64,000 nucleotides of DNA from Trichomonas vaginalis G3. Its lineage: Eukaryota > Parabasalia > Trichomonadida > Trichomonadidae. Positions 29,640 through 38,228 of this stretch are shown here, one piece after another; position 1 is the first letter of the stretch; each line of letters opens with the position of its first letter. The notes below the pieces were generated by a model. It searched no databases. It was not told the origin of the DNA and worked only from the letters and a program-made list of their open reading frames with translations. The translations under genes and the position numbers were made by a program. The stretch spans positions 5,022,001 to 5,086,000 of the forward strand of contig NC_067203.1 of assembly GCF_026262505.1 (NCBI RefSeq), read 5' to 3'.

Positions 29640-30515
29640 ATGTTAGAAAAAAAGTTTGCTGACATTGACAAGAAATTTGAGAATGTTTTAAACAAGAACA
29701 AGAGGAAGTTAGAAAATGCTCAGATAAAACCCATACATGACAAGTTCCTATTTGCTCAGAATGGTATAACAGGTCTAATCGCACCACCTGGGTCGGGTAA
29801 GACTTTCACTTATCTTAAAATGGCTGCACAACAACAAGAACTAGATGAGAAGAACCCATTCTATGAGTTAGTTGTTATTTGTAGTACTTCTGGTCAATTC
29901 GATCAAACCGTCAATTCGTTCAAAGATATTATAAAGAAGTCTAAGTTAGTATGTATAAAAGACTCTGAGTTGTTGGATTGGATAAAGAAGTACCAAAGAA
30001 GAGTTTTGAAGTACAATGCTATAAATGAGTATGTCAATTCTAAGTTTAAAGACCCAAATGAGGAAATGCAGAGAATATTAGAGAAGAAACACTTCAGAAA
30101 CAAACAGAAAGAGATAGAATACATTTCGAAGAAATTGCAATCTTACGATTGGAAGACTTACCCTCATAGATGTCTTCTTATCTTAGATGACTTTGCTTCT
30201 CATCCTTTGTTAAAGAACAGAGAACAAGACATGTGTCGAATTCTTAAGAAGCTCAGACACTTTAACATCTCAGTTGTCATTTGTGTACAGACAGCAAAGA
30301 GTTTAAGTAAGGATGTAAAGAGAATACTTACTGATATCATACTTTTCCCTGGATTGTCCGAAGACGATTTCATGGAACTTATGAAAGAGTCCATGGCAGG
30401 TAAGTTTGACAGACATGAACTATGGGAGAAGTACAAAGTCATACAAGACCCTCATACTTCTTTCAGAATTCACATCTACGCGAACAAAGTTCAAATTGTA
30501 AAAAGTCAAGCTTGA
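29640..30515 (+). CDS. FtsK/HerA-type genome-packaging ATPase
   Basis: A 291-residue P-loop ATPase. It has Walker A GLIAPPGSGKTFTYLKM (about residues 42-58) and Walker B CLLILDDFASHP (about 179-190), then the sensor-like VVICVQTAKSL. This is the A32-like packaging ATPase that pumps DNA into capsids in Mavericks, virophages and large DNA viruses. The start at MLEKKFADIDKKFENVLNKN follows ATTTTTAATTTTTCTAAAA. This gene reads open throughout. Confidence 0.8.
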   Translation: MLEKKFADIDKKFENVLNKNKRKLENAQIKPIHDKFLFAQNGITGLIAPPGSGKTFTYLKMAAQQQELDEKNPFYELVVICSTSGQFDQTVNSFKDIIKKSKLVCIKDSELLDWIKKYQRRVLKYNAINEYVNSKFKDPNEEMQRILEKKHFRNKQKEIEYISKKLQSYDWKTYPHRCLLILDDFASHPLLKNREQDMCRILKKLRHFNISVVICVQTAKSLSKDVKRILTDIILFPGLSEDDFMELMKESMAGKFDRHELWEKYKVIQDPHTSFRIHIYANKVQIVKSQA

Positions 30516-30534
30516 AAAATCTAAGTGTTTAGTC

Positions 30535-30640
30535 TTAGTAAGTCTGTTGTGGTGCTGGGGCTGTCGGTTCTTCTGGCTTTGGAATGGACTCGGTTGGTGG
30601 TACGTCAGTCATCTGTTTGTGTCCTGTCGGAAGGAAGAAC
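30535..30640 (-). pseudogene. PPTESIP tail of a Maverick protein
   Basis: The minus strand reads GHKQMTDVPPTESIPKPEEP and ends APAPQQTY. It shares the TDVPPTESIP core and proline-rich end with 1,557-1,790 in element A. It is directly followed on its N-terminal side by a 22-bp minisatellite, as in element A. Fossil; role unknown. Confidence 0.4.
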
Positions 30641-30925
30641 TTTTTCTGTCGGAAGGAAGGACTCGGAATGTCGGAAGGAAATTTTTTTCCAGTTGTCGGG
30701 AAATTTTTTTCCTGTCTGAAGGAAAAATTTTTTCTGTCGTTCGACCAAAAAGTTCTCAATTTTCGAAAATTTGAATGGTTTACGGACGAACAACAGGAAA
30801 ATTTTTTCCAGTTGTCAGGAAATTTTTTTCCAGTTGTCGGGAAATTTTTTTCCAGTTGTCGGGAAATTTTTTTCCAGTTGTCGGGAAGAACTTGGAATGT
30901 CGGAAGGAAGAACTTGGAATGCCAG
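30640..30925. repeat. 22-bp minisatellite (GTCGGGAAATTTTTTTCC type)
   Basis: About ten exact and variant copies of GTTGTCGGGAAATTTTTTTCC(A) have period 22 (best at 30,800-30,890). A GTCGGAAGGAAGAACTT variant lies at both edges. GGGAAA..TTTCC is self-complementary, so each unit can fold. It occupies the same place as the CAGTAGCAGTAC repeat of element A (beside the PPTESIP tail) but has a different sequence. Confidence 0.85.
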
Positions 30926-31004
30926 AAGGATTTGACAAGACAATCTACCTTATAGAGCTACCTGAGCCATCTTTGGTGTCAAGCTTGAAAAATAAAGAGT
31001 GCAT

Positions 31005-31811
31005 TTACTCTACTTGTTTGAAGTTGTCAAAATACTCTGTTATTTTTTCCTTTAACAATGGCAAATCTTCTTTGAATGTAAGTATTGTACAACCTTTAAT
31101 ATCATAGTGTGTTTGAGGTAACGTATCTTGAACTATTTGTTTCACATCTTCATTCGGTGTCATTGAAATCGGTAAGTTTTCGCGATAGAACCAATTTCTG
31201 TCAGATTTGTAAATCTTAGCAAGGTCGTAAAAGCTTTTGTTGTTTCTTCTGACTAAATGCAACATAACCATATCTCTGTCTTCTTCATTTTCCATCTCTT
31301 CAGTGTAAATCATATACTTATAGTTCTTTTCCTTTCCTTTTGGTACCGAACGTGGTATTCTTTTCTGTATGTTTTTGTCTTTTGCTTCAAGCTTGTTCTC
31401 TAGCTCTTCACGTTCTTGTCTATGAATTTCATCTAACATCATGAAAATATAACAAGCGTAACGAGGTGAAGCCCACATTGCAACAGCATTTACGAGAAGT
31501 CTATGTACATAATATCCTTTCAAACTATTTGGCAAATTTTTACGATTTTCGTACGGAATCTCGTTCCGCGGTTTTCTACCACTCGCAAACATATGAGGAA
31601 ATTCTTCTAAAAGTTCTTTTGTCTGTTGGTTTTCAAACCAATGACGTGCTTGCTTTGTAGAACGAAGAGTATTCAAAATACTTTGCATTTGGTACATATC
31701 GTCTTTGACCGAACGAATGAGACGTAACTGTTTGTTATATTGTATGTACTCGTATTCTTCATTTATGGCTTCATGGACTATAACTGTTGTTGTGTTCTCT
31801 GTTGTTGACAT
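31005..31811 (-). CDS. KilA-N-type DNA-binding protein (268 aa)
   Basis: Starts MSTTENTTTVIVHEAINEEY at the ATG (31,811); the frame extends a few codons upstream without ATG. The N-terminal ~120 residues match a KilA-N-like arrangement: KQLRLIRSVKDDMYQMQSIL, WFENQQTKELLEEF, and YYVHRLLVNAVAMWASPRYA, the last being the conserved helix of T. vaginalis and phage KilA-N proteins. A basic central linker (KNIQKRIPRSVPKGKEKNYK) and a variable C-terminal domain follow. KilA-N proteins bind DNA and act as viral or phage regulators. Shares its first ~45 residues with the next gene. Confidence 0.7.
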   Translation of the reverse strand: MSTTENTTTVIVHEAINEEYEYIQYNKQLRLIRSVKDDMYQMQSILNTLRSTKQARHWFENQQTKELLEEFPHMFASGRKPRNEIPYENRKNLPNSLKGYYVHRLLVNAVAMWASPRYACYIFMMLDEIHRQEREELENKLEAKDKNIQKRIPRSVPKGKEKNYKYMIYTEEMENEEDRDMVMLHLVRRNNKSFYDLAKIYKSDRNWFYRENLPISMTPNEDVKQIVQDTLPQTHYDIKGCTILTFKEDLPLLKEKITEYFDNFKQVE

Positions 31812-31899
31812 ATCTGTTCTTACATACAAAATAAAAAAATTTGTTAGAAAAAAATTAGCGTTATTTTCTTACTTTCACAAAAGACCAAAAATAAACGCT

Positions 31900-32289
31900 T
31901 TACATGTATTTTTCAGCAACTTCGTCAAGAAGTCTGTAAATATACCAAGCATAACGAGGTGAAGCCCACATTGCTATTGAACTAACTAGGAACTTATGAA
32001 CATATATACCTTTTAGATGCGATGGTAAGTTTTGTCTGTCTTGGTACATCTTTTTAAGTTCTACATGTTCGAACTCACTGAGGAGTTCATGAGTGCTATT
32101 TAATTCAAACCAATCTTGTGGTTTCTTAGTATCTGGTGTAGCACATGCTGTCAAAATACTTTGCATTTGGTACATGTCATCTTTGACCGAACGAATGAGA
32201 CGGAGTTGTTTGTTAAACTGAACCCACTCATATTCTTCATTTATAGCTTCATGGACTATAACTGTTGTTGTGTTCTCTGTTGTTGACAT
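31900..32289 (-). CDS. Short KilA-N-type protein, paralogue of the previous gene (129 aa)
   Basis: The N-terminus MSTTENTTTVIVHEAINEEY is identical to the preceding gene, and the NKQLRLIRSVKDDMYQMQSI block is shared. The middle then diverges but keeps GIYVHKFLVSSIAMWASPRY. The protein ends LLDEVAEKYM. That last segment is the same, down to ~30 identical nucleotides, as the end of the GIY-YIG gene at 32,969. The gene is therefore a recombinant of its neighbours: 5' part from one, 3' end from another. Confidence 0.7.
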   Translation of the reverse strand: MSTTENTTTVIVHEAINEEYEWVQFNKQLRLIRSVKDDMYQMQSILTACATPDTKKPQDWFELNSTHELLSEFEHVELKKMYQDRQNLPSHLKGIYVHKFLVSSIAMWASPRYAWYIYRLLDEVAEKYM

Positions 32290-32339
32290 ATCTGTCTTTA
32301 CATACAAAATAAAAAAATAAATAAAAATAAAACTAACTT

Positions 32340-32935
32340 TATTTTTTCTATCTTAAGGAAATTCATGATTTCTTCGTAAATGTTTTGTCAAGACTTCTTC
32401 GTACATGTTTTGTCACCTCTTGAATTTTCATGATTTCTTCGTAAATGTTTTGTCAAGACTTCTTCGTAAATGTTTTGTCAAGACTTCTTCGTACATGTTT
32501 TGTCAAAACTTCTTCATATATGTTTTGTCAAAACTTCTTCATATATGTTTTGTCAAGACTTCTTCTTCGTAATGAGCGTAAATGACCAAAAAATATATTT
32601 TAGGGTAGAAGGTTAGATCTAACCTGTCTTCTACCCTCTTTTCTACCCTCTTGAATTTTCATGATTTCTTCGTAAATGTTTTGTCAAAACTTCTTCATAT
32701 ATGTTTTGTCAAGACTTCTTCGTAAATGTTTTGTCAAAACTTCTTCATATATGTTTTGTCAAGACTTCTTCGTAAATGTTTTGTCAAAACTTCTTCATAT
32801 ATGTTTTGTCAAAACTTCTTCATATATGTTTTGTCAAGACTTCTTCTTCGTAATGAGCGTAAATGACCAAAAAATATATTTTAGGGTAGAAGGTTAGATC
32901 TAACCTGTCTTCTACCCTCTTTTCTACCCCAGTTA
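32340..32935. repeat. 25-bp repeat array with two palindrome modules
   Basis: Some fifteen copies of (A)CTTCTTCGTAAATGTTTTGTCAAG and variants with ATATATG surround two identical ~110-bp blocks. Those blocks end in ATATATTTTAGGGTAGAAGG, GTTAGATCTAACC and CTTCTACCCTCTTTTCTACCC (32,590-32,655 and 32,872-32,930). GGTTAGATCTAACC is a perfect palindrome. No gene. Confidence 0.88.
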
Positions 32936-32968
32936 TTTTATAAGCGTTTTACATGGTAAACGTTATTT

Positions 32969-34279
32969 TTACATGTATTTTTCAGCAACTTCGTCAAATA
33001 ATTTTATAGCTTTATCTATCTCATCTACTTCAAACGTTTCTTTACCTTTTATGGGAGCACCATACATTTTCTCAAACTTTTCAAGTAGTTCTGTTTCAGC
33101 AGCTCTCATATCGTTAACCAACACAACCTTGACTCTATTGACTGTACTGTCATATCTTAGAGTTATATTATATGTTCTTCCTATCTTATATCTTTTTGTG
33201 TTGAAGTCCTTCGGTTTCTGAACGATGTAAAGTAAGCCTTCACTGCAACGTTCTGAGTCGAATGAACCATATGTTATGAAGTTATATCCAACAACTGGGT
33301 CTAACCATAACAAAACTATTGGTATAAGACTTTTGTCGATGAGATATGCTGTAGTTCCATAGAATCTTACCGATATCATAAGCTCAGGATTTCTTGTCAA
33401 AATTTTCTGACTAGAAGCAATTCTAACCCAGTCCTTTGCTTTCTTTCCAGATGGAGATAAAATGTCTGACAAAGAATATTTGTTGTATTTCTTTGAGTAT
33501 CTTACGTTTAAATCACCTATTCTAACCACTTTGGTGTCATTGTCTATCTTTCCAACTGTTTCAAACTCATTGTTTGTCATTTCTTTCTTTAAGTCAGCAT
33601 AGTCGTTTCGCATTCTTTCTATCTCTTTGACGGAGTAGTTATATTTCCTCATTGCTGCTTTACATTTTGAACATTGTGGGTTCATTTTAGCATTGTACAT
33701 TGAAATCTTACCTGCTAGTATGACTAAGGCGTCAATTGCTCTCTTTAACTCAAAAGTTGCGGGTTTTATCTGTTCATTCCATACCTTACCTCTTCTGTCT
33801 TTATCTCTTATCTGCCATACACATTTTGCAACTAACGAAACAAAGTTGTCGTAGGTCTTAAATTCTTCAGATTTGTATATGTCAGAAACATTCTTATATA
33901 CCATGTCGCAATCTTTGTCCATAACCTTATGGTTGCAATGAAAACCAAGGAATTCATAGTTAACCTTTCGTATGAACTTCTTTATTTCTACTGAGTCAGT
34001 TGCTTTGACTTCTATTTCGTCGAATTCTGGAATAGTGAGCTTTTGTTGTTGGATTTCAGGAAGTTTAGGTAAATGGTCAATAATGTCCTGCATGTCATAA
34101 AGATACTGTTCATTTGTTTCATCTTTCGCACTACAGTCTAAACTACCTGTTAACAATTCCTGCTTTATCTTCTGGATTTTTGTTTCGAAAGTATATGAAG
34201 AAGGAATGAAGCTTTTCATCTCTACTAACATTGACGTAGGATTCATGACTAACGAGTTTGGTGCTGTTGTTGCTAACAT
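32969..34279 (-). CDS. KilA-N plus GIY-YIG (T5orf172/MUG113-like) protein (436 aa)
   Basis: Starts MLATTAPNSLVMNPTSMLVE after TTTTTATTGTAAGAAC. An N-terminal helical part (~1-200) includes a CxxC pair (NPQCSKCKAAMRKYN). A KilA-N-like domain follows at about 245-320 (VRIGDLNVRYSKKYNKYSLS, GKKAKDWVRIAS). The C-terminal GIY-YIG domain of T5orf172/MUG113 type spans ~350-430 (LLYIVQKPKDFNTKRYKIGR, then RAAETELLEKFEKMYG). Such proteins are common in phages and large DNA viruses and may nick DNA. The last residues DEVAEKYM are shared with the neighbouring short KilA-N gene. Confidence 0.75.
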   Translation of the reverse strand: MLATTAPNSLVMNPTSMLVEMKSFIPSSYTFETKIQKIKQELLTGSLDCSAKDETNEQYLYDMQDIIDHLPKLPEIQQQKLTIPEFDEIEVKATDSVEIKKFIRKVNYEFLGFHCNHKVMDKDCDMVYKNVSDIYKSEEFKTYDNFVSLVAKCVWQIRDKDRRGKVWNEQIKPATFELKRAIDALVILAGKISMYNAKMNPQCSKCKAAMRKYNYSVKEIERMRNDYADLKKEMTNNEFETVGKIDNDTKVVRIGDLNVRYSKKYNKYSLSDILSPSGKKAKDWVRIASSQKILTRNPELMISVRFYGTTAYLIDKSLIPIVLLWLDPVVGYNFITYGSFDSERCSEGLLYIVQKPKDFNTKRYKIGRTYNITLRYDSTVNRVKVVLVNDMRAAETELLEKFEKMYGAPIKGKETFEVDEIDKAIKLFDEVAEKYM

Positions 34280-34339
34280 GTTCTTACAATAAAAATAAAA
34301 AAATATTTTTTTAAAAAACTAAAATATATTTTTTATTTC

Positions 34340-34735
34340 GGGAAAACTCATGACAAATTCAAGAGGGTAGAAAAGAGGGTAGAAAAGAGGGTAGAGCTAC
34401 CCTTCTACCCTAAAATATATTTTTGGGTCCTTTACACTCATTACGATGAAGAAGTCTTGACAAAACATTTACGTTCATGTTTGACAAAACATTTACGAAG
34501 AAGTCTTGACAAAACATTTACGCTCATTACGAAGAAGTTTCGACAAAACATTTACGCTCATTACGAAGAAGTTTCGACAAAACATTTACGTTCATGTTTG
34601 ACAAAACATTTACGATGAAGTTTCGACAAAACATTTACGATGAAATTCATGAAAATTCATGAAAATTCAAGAGGGTAGAAAAGAGGGTAGAAAAGAGGGT
34701 AGAGCTACCCTTCTACCCTAAAATATATTTTTGGG
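34340..34735. repeat. 25-bp repeats, inverted orientation, between palindrome modules
   Basis: A GTAGAAAAGAGGGTAGAGCTAC module occurs at both edges (34,365-34,420 and 34,675-34,730). GGTAGAGCTACC is palindromic. Between them are about eight copies of TTGACAAAACATTTACG(A/C/T) with GAAGAAG or TCATG, the reverse complement of the 32,340 array. No gene visible. Confidence 0.85.
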
Positions 34736-34765
34736 TGTAAAATTCAATAAAAATAAATGGTTCAT

Positions 34766-35427
34766 TTACTCACAATATTTTTGTACAAAACGACCCCAAA
34801 CTTTTAACTTCTTTTCTGCAGCTTCAAATGCTATCTTAGCGAGTTCATATTCTCTAAATTCTCTCTTTAAATCTTCTTGTTCCCATTGGTCTAGTTCGTA
34901 TGGCGAGTCTCTATAACCAGAACATATCTCACGTTCATGTTCTATTTGTTTTTCATGCATTTTTCTAACTTCTTCTTCGAACAAAGGTTTTGCATTCTCT
35001 ACTGTATCTTCAAGTTCTTCTTCATCTAATTTCTCATGAACTTTCTTGTCTATGGAGTCCAGAATTTTTCCAACTGCTATACAATATTTTGGAGAAGCCC
35101 ACATTGCTATATAGTTTACGAGTCTTGGTCTACATACATTCCTCTAACCTGTTTGATTTCATCCGGAATTCCTGCATGAATTTTGTATAAAAAGCAACCC
35201 GCTGTTTTCCGCGGGTTGGTATATTCTTCACAAAATGCCTCAAAATACTCTTCCCAGGACTTATTTTCCAACAACCTTCTAAAGTCTTTCCTAAACTGCT
35301 GACACATCTTTGTTGCATTTATATAACCATCCTTGTCTCTACGTAAGACTTCAATACCGTTATAGGTGCCTTTTGTGAATGTTTCGCCATTAGATTTGTT
35401 CGTGAACGTTTTTGCTTCGACTGTCAT
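34766..35427 (-). pseudogene. KilA-N-type gene region, broken
   Basis: Begins MTVEAKTFTNKSNGETFTKG at 35,427 after TTTTTATTGTAAGAACAG. The clearest KilA-N match in the window follows: GYINATKMCQQFRKDFRRLL, SWEEYFEAF and ATxMC-type residues. Sequence further along (MWASPKYCIAVGKILDSID) matches the conserved helix of the other KilA-N genes, and a charged C-terminal helix runs to 34,766. A third or fourth member of the local KilA-N cluster. Broken. Confidence 0.6.
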
Positions 35428-35461
35428 ACTGTTCTTACAATAAAAATAAAAAAATATTTTT

Positions 35462-36215
35462 TGGTGGGATGTCGGACATTGTCTTGAAACAGTACAAATA
35501 TTGTTCTGAAAAAGTACAAATATTGTTCTGAAGCAGTGCAAGTATTGTTCTGAAAAAGTACAAGTATTGTTCTGAAGCAGTACAAGTATTGTTCTGAAAA
35601 AGTACAAGTATTGTTCTGAAACAGTACAAGTATTGTTCTGAAAAAGTACAAGTATTGTTCTGAAAAAGTACAAGTCTTGTTCTGAAACAGAAAATTTTTC
35701 TCACAAATTGAGAGCTTTTACGGGAAATTTGTTCTGAAAAAGTACAAGTATTGTTCTGAAAAAGTACAAGTATTGTTCTGAAAAAGTACAAGTATTGTTC
35801 TGAAACAGTACAAGTATTGTTCTGAAAAAGTACAAGTATTGTTCTGAAACAGTACAAGTCTTGTTCTGAAAAAGTACAAGTATTGTTCTGAAGCAGTACA
35901 AGTATTGTTCTGAAAAAGTACAAGTATTGTTCTGAAGCAGTGCAAATATTGTCTTGAAACAGTACAAGTATTGTTCTGAAACAGTACAAATATTGTTCTG
36001 AAACAGTACAAATATTGTTCTGAAACAGAAAATTTTTCTCACAAATTGAGAGCTTTTCCGGGAAATTTGTTCTGAAACAGTACAAATATTGTTCTGAAGC
36101 AGTGCAAATATTGTTCTGAAACAGTACAAATATTGTTCTGAAACAGTACAAATATTGTTCTGAAACAGTACAAGTCTTGTTCTGAAACAGTACAAGTCTT
36201 GTTCTGAAACAGTAC
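35462..36215. repeat. 22-bp minisatellite (GTACAAGTATTGTTCTGAAACA type)
   Basis: About 32 copies of a 22-bp unit GTACAA(G/A)TATTGTTCTGAA(A/G)(A/C)A. Two copies of a distinct ~50-bp interruption (AATTTTTCTCACAAATTGAG) lie at 35,690 and 36,025. Because 22 is not a multiple of 3, the array reads open in several minus-strand frames as repeats such as CTVSEQYLYCFRTI. These are by-products of the repeat, not convincing genes. The unit is unrelated to the other two 22-bp arrays. Confidence 0.92.
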
Positions 36216-36219
36216 AAAC

Positions 36220-36350
36220 AAGTAACCTTACAAATGTAAACTTATATCGTTCTATTTTCTTCACTAGGGTCTAACACCAAAGTAACCTTACAAATGTAAA
36301 CTTATATCGTTCTATTTTCTTCACTAGGGTCTAACACCAAAGTAACCTAT
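36220..36350. repeat. Two and a part copies of a ~60-bp direct repeat
   Basis: AAGTAACCTTACAAATGTAA followed by CTTATATCGTTCTATTTTCTT and CACTAGGGTCTAACACC is present twice (from about 36,221 and 36,281), with the start of a third copy at about 36,341. Copies are identical, so the duplication is recent or homogenised. It lies just before the tRNA-like sequence. Confidence 0.8.
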
Positions 36351-36380
36351 GTACATGAAATTTCACTGCATAAAAAAAAA

Positions 36381-36459
36381 ACCTGCGCGAATCGGGATTT
36401 GAACCGAGGTCTTCGACGCCTGTAACGAGGTAGCCCATACCACTGAGCTATGAGCCGCT
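36381..36459 (-). tRNA. tRNA-like sequence, degenerate
   Basis: On the minus strand this region has TAGCTCAGTGG, a good A box and D-arm, and GGTTCAAATCC, a good B box and T-loop, at tRNA spacing. The D-stem pairs (GCTC/GGGC). The anticodon stem has only about three good pairs around CGTTAC, and the acceptor and T stems pair weakly, so no anticodon can be assigned. A T-run follows at the 3' side, as after a pol III gene. Best read as a tRNA-derived pol III unit or pseudo-tRNA inside element B. Confidence 0.45.
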
Positions 36460-36699
36460 TGCATATTTTTAAGTAAAATATAGTATATTTGTCATACAGT
36501 GAAGGATGACCAAACTTAAAAAAAATAAAGTTAGTTTTATTTTTTTCTATCTTAAGGAAATTCATGAAAATTCAACGGTTGAATTTTGTATAAAAACCAA
36601 CCCGCTGTTTTCCGGCGATTGGTATATTCTTCACAAAATGCTTGTTTTGAGGTCGAGCCACTTTTGGCTCCACCTCTTTTTTCAACCAAAACTCATTTT

Positions 36700-37559
36700 T
36701 CAGTACTTTTTCAGCACTTCTCCGTAGTTATATATGAAAGACAATTCGAGATAAAAGTCGTAGTACAATGGAACAATATGTTGCACACCATTTGTTGTGA
36801 ACCAAACTTGAAAGTCAGAGAAACTGTTACTAGGTGGTTCGTAGAATTTAGAAGCAAAGTCATAAAAGTCCTTACCAATACAAAGAAAACTATTGTTGCT
36901 TGAACTGAAACTTGCATGACACATAACATTTTGAGGGTCAAACACGTTTCTATAAACTGTCAAATCTGTTGGTGGCGTATAAACCAGAACGGACCGTCAG
37001 GTGGTAATGGTTCGTTCTGGTTTAGTAACCGAAGAAATTGTGCCCAAGAACGTTTGTCTACTTGCCAAAATAAAAACTGTGTATCTCTTGGAGGGTTAAT
37101 TTCAATCCTTTGAAATGAAACTGTGGAGTTCATCTTGTCATATTCTAGTTTCAGATAGTATGTTCCATTTAGTAAAGAATCGTATTTTTCTTGAAATTCC
37201 CAGTAGTATTTGTTTATTTGAGTTTGAAAGTCATTTAGAGTCTTCTCAAGACTTTCGTCTGAACGAACCGTAAAGATTCTCATTTCGTCAAATTTGTCTA
37301 GTAGACCGTCAGAACCTCTATATTGCCCATGAAAATATACCGCAAACATAAACGCGTTAGTTCTTTTTGAAAACAAAACTCTTCTAAATCCTATTGCCTT
37401 TGCTTCTGAAGGACTTTGAAGCCAACGAATTGGAAAGTCAAAGCGGTAGGAGCCGGATGAAATTTCTTCATCTGATATAGTCCTACCAGCGTTTGTAAAG
37501 ATATAGTCTAACGGTTTTGTATCTGCTACTTTTGTTCTTTGTTTTTCAACCTGAAACAT
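36700..37559 (-). pseudogene. Maverick structural-type protein, paralogue 1 (B copy, broken)
   Basis: Starts MFQVEKQRTKVADTKPLDYI. It carries YRFDFPIRWLQSPSEAKAIG and, at the C-terminal side, HASFSSSNNSFLCIGKDFYD and FSDFQVWFTTNG. The protein is the counterpart of 2,574-3,430 in element A and a divergent paralogue of the gene at 9,374/42,188 on the other strand. No domain recognised; virion surface or vertex role only guessed. Broken. Confidence 0.65.
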
Positions 37560-37596
37560 TTAATATATGTAAAAATATACTGTTTTAAAAAATGTT

Positions 37597-38181
37597 TTAA
37601 AATGGTATGCCATATAGCTTCTTGAATTTGTTAAGAAGTATTCGAACGCGTTTTCCATCTGTATCTCTAGCGTTTACATGAGCATAGCCCGCCTTAGTAA
37701 AATATACTTGTAATTTCCTATAGTTTACGCCGGTATAAAAGTAGAAAGAGTCTTGTTCTTCGCTATAGTAGTAAAACTCAAACGTATGCTTACCATAGTC
37801 TCTAATTTCAATTGCTTCATCTTCTAGTTCGTCGACAAATTCGAATACAATATCTCCAAATTTGCTTATGTTCTTATTGTTTTCAGAACGAGTGACCCAA
37901 CGCAAGTTTTTAAGTCTATTGTCGTTTCTTATATGGTTTATATGGTCTACAAAAGGTAGATTGTTAGGATTCGGTATAAAATGAGTTGCAATGACGACAT
38001 GTTTAAGATAGTGTTTTCCACTCATCCTCATATTAGCATATCCGTCATTTCGCTCCCATTCGCTTAAAACTCTTTTTGTCTCTTTCTTCCTTATTTCAAA
38101 AGGCTCAGAACAGTGAATTTCATATTTCTCATCTAACAAACAAGTTTCCCAACGGTCTACTCCAACAAACTCGGCGTACAT
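37597..38181 (-). CDS. HNH homing-type endonuclease with NUMOD4-like motif
   Basis: A 194-residue protein. It starts MYAEFVGVDRWETCLLDEKY, a NUMOD4-like DNA-recognition segment. The HNH core follows: LKHVVIATHFIPNPNNLPFV, then DHINHIRNDNRLKNLRWVTR and SENNKN. Here the DH, N and final H/N residues form the metal-binding beta-beta-alpha fold. The C-terminal ~90 residues are beta-rich with repeated YYY and end LLNKFKKLYGIPF. Such genes are selfish passengers in phages and large DNA viruses. The ATG after TTTTTTTATTTTATTTGAA is chosen; a longer in-frame extension overlaps the next gene. Confidence 0.8.
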   Translation of the reverse strand: MYAEFVGVDRWETCLLDEKYEIHCSEPFEIRKKETKRVLSEWERNDGYANMRMSGKHYLKHVVIATHFIPNPNNLPFVDHINHIRNDNRLKNLRWVTRSENNKNISKFGDIVFEFVDELEDEAIEIRDYGKHTFEFYYYSEEQDSFYFYTGVNYRKLQVYFTKAGYAHVNARDTDGKRVRILLNKFKKLYGIPF

Positions 38182-38228
38182 TTCAAATAAAATAAAAAAA
38201 TATTTTTTTGAAAAAATATATTTTTTCT

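Noticed and set aside
35435-36264. Repetitive proteins such as CTVSEQYLYCFRTI on the minus strand
   Set aside because: A 22-bp period makes several frames open at once. The frames overlap each other and there is no independent sign of coding.
36347-36565. Minus-strand protein containing RLIAQWYGLPRYRRRRPRF
   Set aside because: This is the translation of the tRNA-like sequence; such arginine/proline-rich text is typical of translated tRNA genes.
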